NCBI RefSeq assembly: GCF_963678635.1
Contig: NC_087063.1
Location: forward strand, 10,448,386-10,512,385
DNA from: Symsagittifera roscoffensis
Lineage: Eukaryota > Xenacoelomorpha > Acoela > Convolutidae
Direction of reading: 5' to 3'
DNA length: 64,000 bases
Shown: positions 31,801 to 43,800 of the stretch, in pieces
Position numbering within the stretch: the first letter of the stretch is position 1
Layout: every line of letters starts with the position of its first letter
The notes under the pieces: generated by a model
Databases searched by the model: none
What the model was told of the DNA's origin: nothing
Seen by the model: the letters and a program-made list of their open reading frames with translations, nothing else
Made by a program: the position numbers and the translations under genes

Positions 31801-34800
31801 GCTATAATTTTCTTAAATATGAAGTTATCTCTAATGGAAACTCAAGTATCAATTAACGAAGTGAAGACACGTATTCAGGTTGTGCTACTTTTTTTCTGCT
31901 TTTTTTTCCAGGAAAAAGTCTTTTAATTTCTGTATGCTCAAATTTGCTCTTTCTATTTCATTTCAAATCTATTTGAGCTCTGGAATTACTGAAGTACCAA
32001 TGGCGCAAAAAAACATTACTCTTAACGGCGCGAAGAAACTTGAGTGCCAATGGTTTGAAAAAAAATTTAAATGAACAAGTTTTCTTTCAATTGGGTCATA
32101 TTTATGATAAAAGGGCCAATCAGAAAAAAATTTATGAAATCCAATTAGTTTTAATGTGATGTGGTTTATACTCGAGGTGCTGATGATTTTTTTAAAAAAT
32201 TCTATAAATGTCGTTAAAATTGTTGTCTCAAATTATAATTTTCGTGGTTTGACTTATGATTTCTTTTTAACTTCAGTTCATTTCCTCTGTTGAAAGGAGT
32301 GCAAACTCCTGTGTCGAACAACAAAAAGGTAAATATCACGAAAAATGTGATCGACTTCTGGTTTCGAAAGTGGAACTTCATTTTCAATGAAATTAAAATA
32401 TTACCCATTGATCCAGCTTTTTCTCCAATTGTGGTAATTAAATTCAAAAAAAGTCAGTCACAAATTGCTTTAGAAAATCAAAGAGATTTGAGGGCATCTT
32501 TTTTTTCTCTATATTTCAAAAATTGAGATTTTTCCTTAAAAAATTATTTTTTCTCTGTTTACTTGCGTCCATTGAATCTTTTGCAACTGTTTTCTGATTA
32601 TGTTTTATCTCTGAAATTCAAAAGTAGAAAAACATATGAAAAAATTCACACTCTTTTTTTCGAGTTCTTTAAATTCATTGACATTGCTTAAGTCTCTGTT
32701 TGTCAAGCGGCTCAAGAAGCATTGTTATAACCAGTTCTTTGCAACTAAATTTGAATTTGAATTCGAATTTGTTTTGAGTAAAGCAAATATGAGTATTGTC
32801 AAAATCTCTAATTACAGACAGTTTACCGGTAAGGCGTTCCCTTCCAAAAGTATAATATCGTGTATTTGATCCCCTGTCAAAGCAATGGCAGTGTGTTCGG
32901 TCAAGGTCTTGTTTTACTTCTAGCTTCATGCAAGAAATAAATTCATTTTCGAAAAAGCGCTACTTTATTTGGAAATTTAACTGTAAGAGTTATCAGTAAA
33001 CAAAATGAACAAAATTTTTTTGATCGATCTCCTTTGACTTGCACAATCAAAAAGCGCGACGTCTGGCAAGTGAGATAAAAAGTTTTGATTTTCAAAGAAG
33101 CTTCTATGAGAGCTCAAAATGGGTTTTTAAAACTAAGAATCAAAATTTCAATTCTGGGTTACAAGATTTCGTTACTACTAGAATTATTCAATTTGAACTA
33201 ATTGCAGTTCAGTTGTACCATATGTCTTCGATTTTTGTCAGCAAATTGCCATATGTTGCCCAAATTGTTTCTTATTTTTTTAAACTTAGCTAGCTACAAT
33301 GATCCAATTCTTGTAATGAAGATTTAAATTGACGTCTAATTGTCTGATGTTTTTAAGCTCAACAATAACTGAAAATCAGAGAGCATAAGAAGCAGGCAAT
33401 AAACGGAGTGGCTGCCTAAAATTACGCAATTGAATCAATTTTAACTTCAAATGACGGTATGTACGTTGTGTCTATCTGCGGGTTAATTCATGTCCAGCAA
33501 ATTTTTGAAGCGATAATGAAGCCATGTATACTTGAAATAAAAAAAAGGTTTATGAAAAAAAAATCACGAAGTTCTGTGGTTAAAAGAAACTCAAATGAAC
33601 GACACAATTGAAAGGATTTTAACTTCAAATGACGAAACGTACTTTGTCTTTATCTGCCGATTTTTTCATGCCCAGCAAAAACATGAAGTGAGAATGAAGC
33701 CAAGTAAACTTGAATTAAAAAACAGATTTCCGAAAAAAAATTACTTTTTTCTAGCTTAAATACATTTATCTAGCGGTTTGATTTTGATTTTTTGTTAAAA
33801 TGAAGGCAAACTCTACTATCGAACATCAAAAAGGTGAATAACACAAAAAACGATATAGATTTCTAGTTTCGAAAGTTGAATTTAATTTTCAGATTTCCCG
33901 GGGAATAAAAAATTTACCGATTGATCCAGTTTTGTCTCAAATTGTGTTAATTTAATCCAAAAAGTGCATATCTTAAACTGCTGTGGAAATTCTGGGTTAC
34001 AAGATTTCTTTTGGTTATATTTTATCTGTGAAACTCAAAGTCAAAATTGTTTGAGAAAAATCAAACTCTTTCTTTCGAGTTCCTTGAATCCATTGACATT
34101 TTTAACTCTCTGTTTGTCAAGCATTTTTTGGATCTAAAAACATTGTTATAACCTGTTCTATGCGACTAATTTTGTTTTTAAATTCGAATTTGTTTTAAGT
34201 AAAGCAGATATGATTATTGCCAAAATGTCTAATTACAGACAATTTATCGATAAAGCGTTCACTTTCAAATCATTTTACCGTGTATTCGATCCCTTTCAAG
34301 GCAATGCTAGTAAGTTCGAACAAGGTCTCTTTTTATCTTTAGCTTCATGCAAAAACACTTTTCACTCTCCAAAGAAACGCACTCTGTAATGTGGAAAAAT
34401 AACTTCATGCGATATCATTAAATAAAAGAAATAACCGTAACCATAAGCTTAAGTTAAGATTACAGTATTACAATATGCTTTTATTTTGAAATTCAAGTTT
34501 TTTTTCAGAGTTCAAGTATTTTTGTTCTATTTACTTGCGTTCTTTGATTTTTTTCAACTGTCTGTTGGATGTTTTTTAGAATACGAATTGCGACCGGAAG
34601 TGCTTCACATGATACCAAATGCACCTCTGCGAATTTTCTTTGAGGTAGTCCTAGCTGGAAAAAATCAACCCGAATTTAATTTCTTTTCCACTCTTCGAGT
34701 GCTCGAAACAATAAACTGATATAATTACGCTGGGATTATACAATAATTAGCAGTCATCAACTCTTCCGTCACGCCTCGATTTTGAAAAAATAACTAAGGT

Positions 34801-37800
34801 GTAAGATTTCTAAGTTCATATTTTCAAAAATTATTATTTTTTGGCTCAATGGGTATCTGCTCGTGTATTGTTAGCTTTGTTGCATTTGTTTGTTTTTGCA
34901 TAGCTATATTCCGTTGCTAACACTTTAAACTGTTTTTTTTTTCTGTCTGATGCCTTACTATTCAAGGCAAATCGAGACAAATTCATGAGAATTTTTGCAT
35001 CACGAAAAAGTTTTCGCATCGCGGCTTTCCTTTCATTTTTTGTCTGCTAGTTTGCCAAATGATTAATTGTAGTAAAATTATCTAATTCCTGAACTTGATT
35101 CGTAGAAGGATCCAAGAAAACAGCATAAAAAGTGAAAACTAGAAAATATTTGAAATTATTTTTCGTGTAGTTTTTAAGTGTGTTTGGGTCCAATCCTGTG
35201 GTATTAACATTCGGCGTCAGTTAAAACAGCACCGAGTGTGTTTTTGAGTATGTTTTTATGTGATTAGTCGTTTGCGTGCGTGTAATGAGTTTTGTGCCAT
35301 CTATAAGCGCCTAGTCTAAGTGATTTAGAATTTAGTAAAAAGTTTGTCCGTAGGTGTTAGCGCTGTAGATCGTACCATTGAGAAAGCAATTGAAGAAGAA
35401 AATGAAGCCGAAAATAAGCTCAGTCCGAAATCACCGACTGAAGCCGATAAGAAAACTGACAGTGGCAAAAACGACGCGGTCGATGGCGAGAAAGGAGAAA
35501 TCGAAAAAGGAGAAAGCAAGGAGGTAGCACCAGAAAAAGATGAAAACGCGAAGGGCACAGGAGGCGAGAAGAAAGCGTCGTTGGCTGCTGTATCGCCGAC
35601 CGCTTTGAGAGCGTCAGTGTCAGAGTTCATGGCCTATGCTCATGAAAGTGTGAATATTGTGAGCAGAACTTACTTCGAGGTAATAAAATATACAATTTAC
35701 GACAAATTTTGTTTTGTTTGTACTTCTTCTTGCCGATCATCTGCTTTTTGTCGGACCCCTGCTCAGGGGAGGGGGGTACAACCCTTAGAGTTGAATAGTT
35801 TTTTTTCCAAGACACCCAAAAATAAGATAGAAACGTATGAAGTCGTACAATATTTAGCCTTAAAGCATATTTTCAGTCTTCAATCAAAACAATGGAAAAT
35901 TTCCTACAAACTTCAAAATTGACGATTTTTAGTAAAGTTTCACTTCTAAGCATAAGCTGCGACCCGTGCTGAGTTTTATTAGAGATATTTTTTTGGATTA
36001 TATCTTCAGATAAGAGTGCGATGCACTTAGTAATAACCAATCTTATCTCATAATAAACCCGAACAATATTTATTGAAAGTTCTGACTATTTTATAATCAG
36101 CCCGCCTTTAAGTTATATCGTACATAACGCACATAACTGATCTCAAACACTAATAATCCTTTTACCAGAGTTTCTAAAGGATTTATCGAGACGTAAGAAA
36201 TAAAAGTAAGAATGATATCTGTATTGGGATAAGTAGTTGACGAACCTATACAGTGGAAAATAGGCAACCTAAAAAGCAGGCAGTGTAATCTTTCCGAAAT
36301 ATTTTTTGGAGACAGCAAACAAGTCCCAGTTCATCTGGTGTGCAACCAATGAGTCTCGCAATAAGTCTAAAAACAGAAAATAAAAGAGTCTACAAAAGAG
36401 CTGACTCCGAGTACTCAGCGAAAGAAAATGAACCAAGTAACAGCAAGTTTAGTTTAAACTAAAGGAGAAGAATCTTTGAACACACCCTTACATCAAACAT
36501 GAAGTTAGTAAAAGCCGTAATTTAAACCATTCTAGACTGTGCATCACAAAATGGTTTTTAGTTTCACCTATGAAAACAAACACCGATTGGAAAAAATCAC
36601 GCAAAGAAAATCAATTCAGAAAGATATAAACATCATCAAAAAAATTCTGTAAAATACGAAGATTACCAAAAATGGTTAAATTAGTGGAAAGAATTGAAAT
36701 TTAACCTACTGAAGTGAATCAATTAATTTAAAAACTTGAAAGTAACAGAACTCTCATAGATGACGTCAGCTCATTTTAAAAGTACAAAATCAACAAATAC
36801 TCCACAAATAGCTTAACCCACCAGCTGCTGATGGACAGACGTCCGGAATATGCTCTACGGCCGGCCTCATCAACCGTGCTTGATCAAGCTGCGAACATCC
36901 TACATATTTTTTCAAGAGTGCTTTCAGTGTGAATTAATCTTTATAAGATAAATTACAAAAAGACTAATTATTTCATGCTAATGACTTCATACCTTCGCAA
37001 AAAGATTATTAAATTCATGCTAAACCTTAATTCACGACAAAGCATCAATAAATACTCAGGGAATTAATTTACAACTCAAGGACAACTCAGGAATTAAGAA
37101 CATAGATACAAATGGACAACAACTGTCTACAATATCTTTGGTTGCTTTGATTCATTGGTTCGTTTTATCCCATCTAGATTATGCAGCAAGTTTTTGCCAC
37201 AAATCAATGCGACTTCAATGATGTCTCCAGAAAAGCAATTGAACTGGGCCCTAAAGCGCACGTTTTATAGATCTAAACTGAAATCATCCGCCGCGCTGCG
37301 TAAAAACACACTTTTCAATTGAACTCTGTTTTTAATTCCGATACAAGAATTGTTTGTAAGCTTGAAATGTGTAGTTTATTTATATCAATATCTTACCGAT
37401 AAAAGGAAAGCTTTTACGAATGCATTAAATTTACTGACACTCAATTACAGGATTACCATATACAATAAACAAATAATTTTTGATAATCACTGTTCAACTG
37501 CTTCTCTTCAAAAATCATTTTTCAACTTGCTTCAAAAAAATGGAACTCGCTGCCAGTAAAAATTAAGAAAACTCGACAACACTACTTCAACGTGTAAGAA
37601 AAAAAGAAAGAGTTCTACACTGGTGAAATGCAATCTATTCCAGTCAGTACATACACAAATCATGGCGTGAGTTCCGTTTTAATTAAAAATTTTGTATACA
37701 TCACCAGTATATTTAAGCGATGTTTTTAGAATTGACTTGATTTGAATTTATGTACATTTCTATTTTATTGATGTTTTTAAGACTTAATCTAATGTTTTCA

Positions 37801-40800
37801 ATCCAGCAAAATTATAAAAACTTTTTAATTGTTTGTTTATATACTATTTAAGCAACTGATTCGAAATTTTCAACTAATCTTTATTATACATTACTGTATT
37901 GCTGCTTGGATTTTTATGCTGTTGTTTGAGCGTTCTCTCATCGTTTTCTTCATAAATTGCACAAAGTATGTTGTTACCTGATTTTCGCCGCGACAGGGAG
38001 CGAAATGAGGTGGACGAATAATACAGAGTGGATGTTTTTTGTTGAGACGAAACCACAAAACGACAACTCAAAATGGGAGGAAAATCAGTACAGCGCCATT
38101 GAAAGTGACACGGTCGACCCAATCTCGTCAAACCTTCATATCATTTTTCCATCTCACTCTGGACTCCTTGGTTGACCATCCAAGCATTGTTCTAAGTTCT
38201 GCCTTTCCTAGGAAAATTGTACGATCGATCCCAGAACTCATGCTCCCAACTGGCAGAATGAAGCATTATCATATCATTAGACAACTTCTGTATATCAACT
38301 GAATCCTTGAATAGATGATAGGACACAGATACAGAAGAACGTGTCAAATCCAAATTGAACTTGGAATGGAGAAAGCTCGTAATTTGAAATGAAAAACTTC
38401 TGCATGAAAAAAAGAGAAACTTTTTCGAGTTTTTAAGTAAACCCCGGATGCACACCACGTTCGGAGTTTCTTTTACATCAGTGCTTCTCACTTAGTATCC
38501 TTAAATGTGATGACAAAGTATTTTTGCTACTAACCAAACATATCTTATAACTAACCGCACAGTTTTATTGTAATTTCTGTCGGACCGCCTTCAGGTTATT
38601 TAGAATAAATTTTTCTCAAACACCAATCGTGTTGTCAGTACTGCATAGGATCTTGTGAAATTAGGGTAAGAATAAGATCATTGGACTAATTTTGTGCACT
38701 AAAAAGTTGCTGAGTGGTTTAATGAACCTATCGGGCAAAAAAAATATGACATGAAGACGATCTGAAATTACTCTGAGATAGCCATCAAGTCTCAGTTTAA
38801 TGCATAACTATTAAAATCGTCCTTTGTTGGAGTGGATGTTTCATGCTAGCTAAGTACCCTATGGGGGAGTCAGGCTGGATAGTTAAAAAGAGATCCAGTT
38901 TTCTACCAAATGAGTTCTGTTTAGAACGAAAAGCGTCACAACTATACGACTCCGAAGAGTTTTCTGGAGCTGATCAAGCTGTATGAGAACTTGTTGAAGG
39001 CTAAATACAAGGAGCTGGAACAAGGGGTGGTCCGACTATCCAACGGACTAGACAAACTCAAGAGCACCAGCACTCAAGTGTGTATACGATCTAGCTATCA
39101 GGGATCAACTGTACATTCACCACCCCCCCCCCCCCCCCCCACCCAAATCGATTTAGGGAGGAGAAAGTATGGATTTTTCATAAGCTAACTTTGAGTTTAG
39201 ACTAGAATCCAAAAAACCCTTAATTCTATAATAAAAAACAGTTTAAGTCCGTTTGGATGCTCAATAATGCATTCGCATTGCAATTTTTCAAACTAAAACT
39301 TAGCTGCGGTAGCTGCCTTAAAAAGAGATTGTTTTTGAAAACTTCTTCTTTGAATTATATACGTCAGACTGATTCACCTACTTTATTTGAGCGTGTTTAA
39401 GGTGGACATTCTGAAGATGAAGTTGGCCAAGCAGGAGGTGGAGGTTAAACACAGGAACATTGCCGCAGAGGAACTCATCCAGAAGGTAAGACAACATGCA
39501 ATGCCTTTTTTTTTCTTCTTCTTCTTCTTCTTCTTCTTCTTCATCGACATCTTCGATCATTGTTTTGTGTCTTCTTTTTCTTCTTCTACTTCTTCTTCTT
39601 CTTCTTGACCATTCTCGTATTCTTTTCTTCTTCTTCTTCTTCTTCTTCTTCTTCTTCTTCTTTTTCTTCTTCACCATTTTCGTATTCTTTTCTTATTCTT
39701 CTTCTTCTTCTTCTTCTTCTTCTTCACCATTTTCGTATTCTTCATCTTTTTCGTCATCTTCTATGTTTTTTTTGTCTTTGTCATGAAACAACAGTATCTT
39801 AATTACTTTAATAAATATAGTCGGAAGTTAGCAACTACATATTAATCATAGTAACTATGATAATTATGATAAAATACTTTCGAAGAAGGGAGCCACTTCG
39901 CTGACAGTTTACAGCATTATTTAAAAAAAATCGTATTTTGGAAGAAAAACATAAGGCCCAGTTTTTAGCTTATCATGTGGTGTCAGTTTTATTGAAATAA
40001 TGAAGATGGTCAAATGGCATGGTTGAATAATCACAGTTCCCGTAAAACTTCTCGCTGCTTTGGTGCACGTTCACATGTGACATATCTGCAAATACGAACA
40101 GAAGCAAAGCAGCGAGATATTTTACGGGAACTGTGATTATTGAACCATGCCATTTGACCATTTTCATTGAGATGGCGGCCGCTTCATTTAAATAATACCG
40201 ACACCTGACGATAGTCCAATAACTGAGCTTTATGTTTTCCTTCCAAGATATGAGTTTTTGAAAATAGAGAATTTGAATACGCGTGTTGCTTGTTAAAATT
40301 CGTTTTTTTTCAGCTTCTTTGATTTTTTTCTCGTTTTCTTTTTTCATTATTATTCTTTTTTTAATTTCTTTTTATTTGTCGTTTCTGTACATTTTCAACA
40401 TAATTTTCATCTACTTGTAATTTTCATCTACTTGTAATTTTCATCTACTTGTAATTTTCATCTACTTGTAATTTTCATCTACTTGTAATTTTCATCTACT
40501 TGTAATTTTCATCTACTTGTATTTTGTTTTTACAGGTGGGCAGTGAGAGTGCCAAAGTGGCAAAAGAGAAGGAGTTAGCTGACGAGGAGGAGCGCAAGGT
40601 GGCGGTGATTAAGGCCTCAGTGGCCAAGAAACAGACCCAGTGTGAACAGGACCTGAAGAAAGCGGAGCCAGCTCTCATAGCTGCAGAAAAAGCACTCAAC
40701 ACACTCAACAAGGTATTGAACCCAGTCGCAATCAGCAGTTAACCGCATGGACTCGAATAACCGAAATGAGTAATCAATTAATAATTGAAACAAGGCCAAA

Positions 40801-43800
40801 ATCAAAATCTGAATTTTTGTGTGAAATTGAAGTAAAATTTGTGATTGGCCGATTTTGCTTTAATTAATAGGAGAATTACTTAAACGTATCTCGTGCAGTG
40901 ATCACAAAAATTGAGCAGCTCACGAAGCAACAATGCTGGGAAAATCAGTAAGCTTTTAAGTTGATTATGCAATTTTACTTATTGATCTAGATCAACTTGA
41001 AATATTTTTTATCGAAAAAGTGTCAGTCATAGTTTGTTCAAGAAATTCAAAGAGCTTTGAGGCCATCTAGTTTTTTTCTCTGAAAATCAAACGTTTTCCG
41101 GAATTTTGGTTCAGTAGACTTATAAAGAGGCCTTTGTTTTGTATTTCATTATTGATCCAATATCTAAAAAAGTCAATTTTAATAACTCTCCACTTGCAAT
41201 ATCTGTATTTCTTAGTACAATTCAATGTTTTTGACTCTATGTTTTATAGACGAAATGCGTAATTTCGTTTTTTTTTCTATTACAGGTGAAGTCTTTTTGT
41301 CAATTTTCTTTCCCAAATAGACCATTCACAGCTGTGATATCATACATGACCGACTCGAGATAAAACTAATACTGTAACTCCAAAAAACTAGATTCATCAA
41401 TTTCTTTTATCTGTTGTCTCTTAGTCCTGCTGTTATCAGCGTAGTTGAATGGCAGACAGAGTTCTTAAGCTGCCAACCGAGGTTTGCAATCCAGTGATTT
41501 TGGACAGTGCTTTTATAAAATAAAGCATATATTTTTAAATACATAAATATACACCTCAAGGTTACGTTACTGCTAGCGCAGTAGCAGGCAGTAACACATG
41601 CCCGGAAAGTATTTTCTTGACTACTTTATAATAACAGGAGCAAGTTTATTTTCAGTTTTCCGAAAAGTTTTGAGTTCTTGGTTTGAATTTTTGTATTGTT
41701 GTCGCCCTATTGTCTGTTAATTCTTGTCTAGATTGATTCTCCAACATGGTTCCATGGCGCGACCTCATCTAGAGTTGAATAACTGAAAGTTCGTCGGAAC
41801 AGATGTCTCTCGAGCAGCCCCAGTCGCGTTTCTATTGATCTGTCATTTCTTGTTTTTAAGTGTCTCCTTCGGTATTCTTGTAATGTGGCTTTTTGTAGTG
41901 CTCCACCGGATAGTTCTTCTTCTGAGATATCCCGTATTGAGTGTTTTACAGGATCTTCAAACCCTTGAGGTTTCTTTGCTTTTCGTTTGCCTGGAGCTTC
42001 TCTTGACCACCGTGTCCTGCATAGTAGAATCATCCGATGCTCCTGTTGAAAATTCGAATTTTTCATCCCTTTCACCTGCTGGTTGGTTTCTTCCTCTAAG
42101 GAGTCTGCTAATTTTGGGACCCCTCTGTTCAATACTTGATCGGCCAAGTTTTCCTAATCGGCTGGAGACAAGCCACAATTTTTGAAAGTGTCCAGTATTT
42201 CCTCTGGTTTTGCGGACAATCCAATCTTCTTCAAATTGCTCCTCTTCTGTGATTTTCGAGGAGTTGAGCATTCAGTGATAATAATCGAACGAACGATAAC
42301 ATAAATATTTGTTTTCAAGTCCGCGTACTTTAAGGAGTTCCGCAGTTTTATAGTCACTTGGACTGGTTCTTGGAGCTGCACTGTGTTTTAACTATTTTTA
42401 TCTATGAAAGATTTTTGATCCCAGTGAAAAGAAGAATAAATACAGCCTTGAATCGCCTTTCTCTGCGGATTCTATTAACAGCCGATTTCACAGTTTTGCC
42501 ACTCGGCAACTGATAGAACTTGTGATATCTTTGCGCAATACCGCAACTGTGAATTTTCATTTTTTTACGAAAAAAAAATGGAGTTTTTCCTCTATAAAAC
42601 TTCTGATTGCTTCGAAAAAGTTATATGTGGTGTTTGTGTCTCGGCCTGGAAAATCTTGTTCTTTTTCTTCGTCCTTCATGCATAATTTCTGGAGATGTAA
42701 TAAAAAATGTAGCTGACTGTTTGGCCAATCGGCTAACTGAGTCATATTAACATTCGCTGCCCGGGTCGAAGTGCTCGAATTATGTTCCGTCTTTCTCGAC
42801 CAAAAATCGGTATGTTTCAACCGTCTCGACCAAATTTCGGTATGATTTGACTTTCTCGACTAAACTTTGGTCGACTTTCTCAACCAAACTTCGATATCTC
42901 TCGACTTTCATGAGCGACATTTTTGAAATTTTGTTTGCTCGATCACGCATAGATTTGTTTTGACTTTCTTGACCAAAAATGAGTATGTTTCGGCTGTCTC
43001 CATTTTCTTCCTCGACCTTTTTGTTTTTTTGTCGATCAAAACTGGTTATGTTACGACTGTCTCGGCTTTTTTTCTCGGCCTTTCTCGACTTTCTCGACCA
43101 AAAGTGGGTTTGTTTCGACTGCCTCGACATACATTTTTTAGATTTTTTTTGCTCGACCCCGCATGTTTCGACTGTCTCGACTTTCTTTCTGGACATTTTT
43201 TTTGTGACCAAAAATTGGTATGTTTTGACTGTCCTGACTTTGTTTCTCGATCTTTCTCTTTTTTTCTCGACCAAAAATGGATTCTTTTCGACTGTTTCGA
43301 CTTTGTCTCGTTTTTTCTCTTTTCTCTCGACCAAAAGTGGGTATGTTTTGGCTTTCTCTTCGACTTTCTCAACGTATGTTTCGACTGTGCTTGACCTATG
43401 TTTTGACTTTCGCGACCAAAAATGGTTATGTTTTGACGCTCTCGGCCGAAATTGGTTATGTTCCGAGTTTGTGCTTGGCTTAAAATTGCTTCTCGTCCGC
43501 AGAATTTCAGTCGGAAATCTGCACCTGCTGGACTTTCAAAGTCGAAACATAAGTCGAGCACCTCGACCCGGGTGAGATAGTTTCTTCTTGGTGGTTCGAT
43601 AGGTCTTCACAATCACGTTCAATTTTTCGAGGGTTAAGTTGATATATTTTTAAGTTCAGTTTAGTTCCATTGTTAAAAGGAAGGCAAACTCCACTATTGA
43701 ACAGCAAAAAGGTAAAAGTCACGAAAAATGTGATCGACTTCTAGTTTCGAAAGTGGTATATAATTTTCAGATTTCGCAGCGGAAATAAAAATTTACCCAA

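Noticed and set aside
35325-35630. Minus-strand Ser/Phe/Ala-rich ORF
   Set aside because: Antisense of the charged insertion in dynein exon e; composition follows from the Glu/Lys codons on the other strand.
39378-39802. ORFs of poly-Phe, poly-Ser, poly-Lys and poly-Glu
   Set aside because: They are translations of the TTC microsatellite and its complement; no other protein features.
42960-43575. Several 70-200-residue ORFs on both strands
   Set aside because: Produced by the CTCGACC minisatellite, which lacks stop words. Residue composition mirrors the repeat and no domain is seen.
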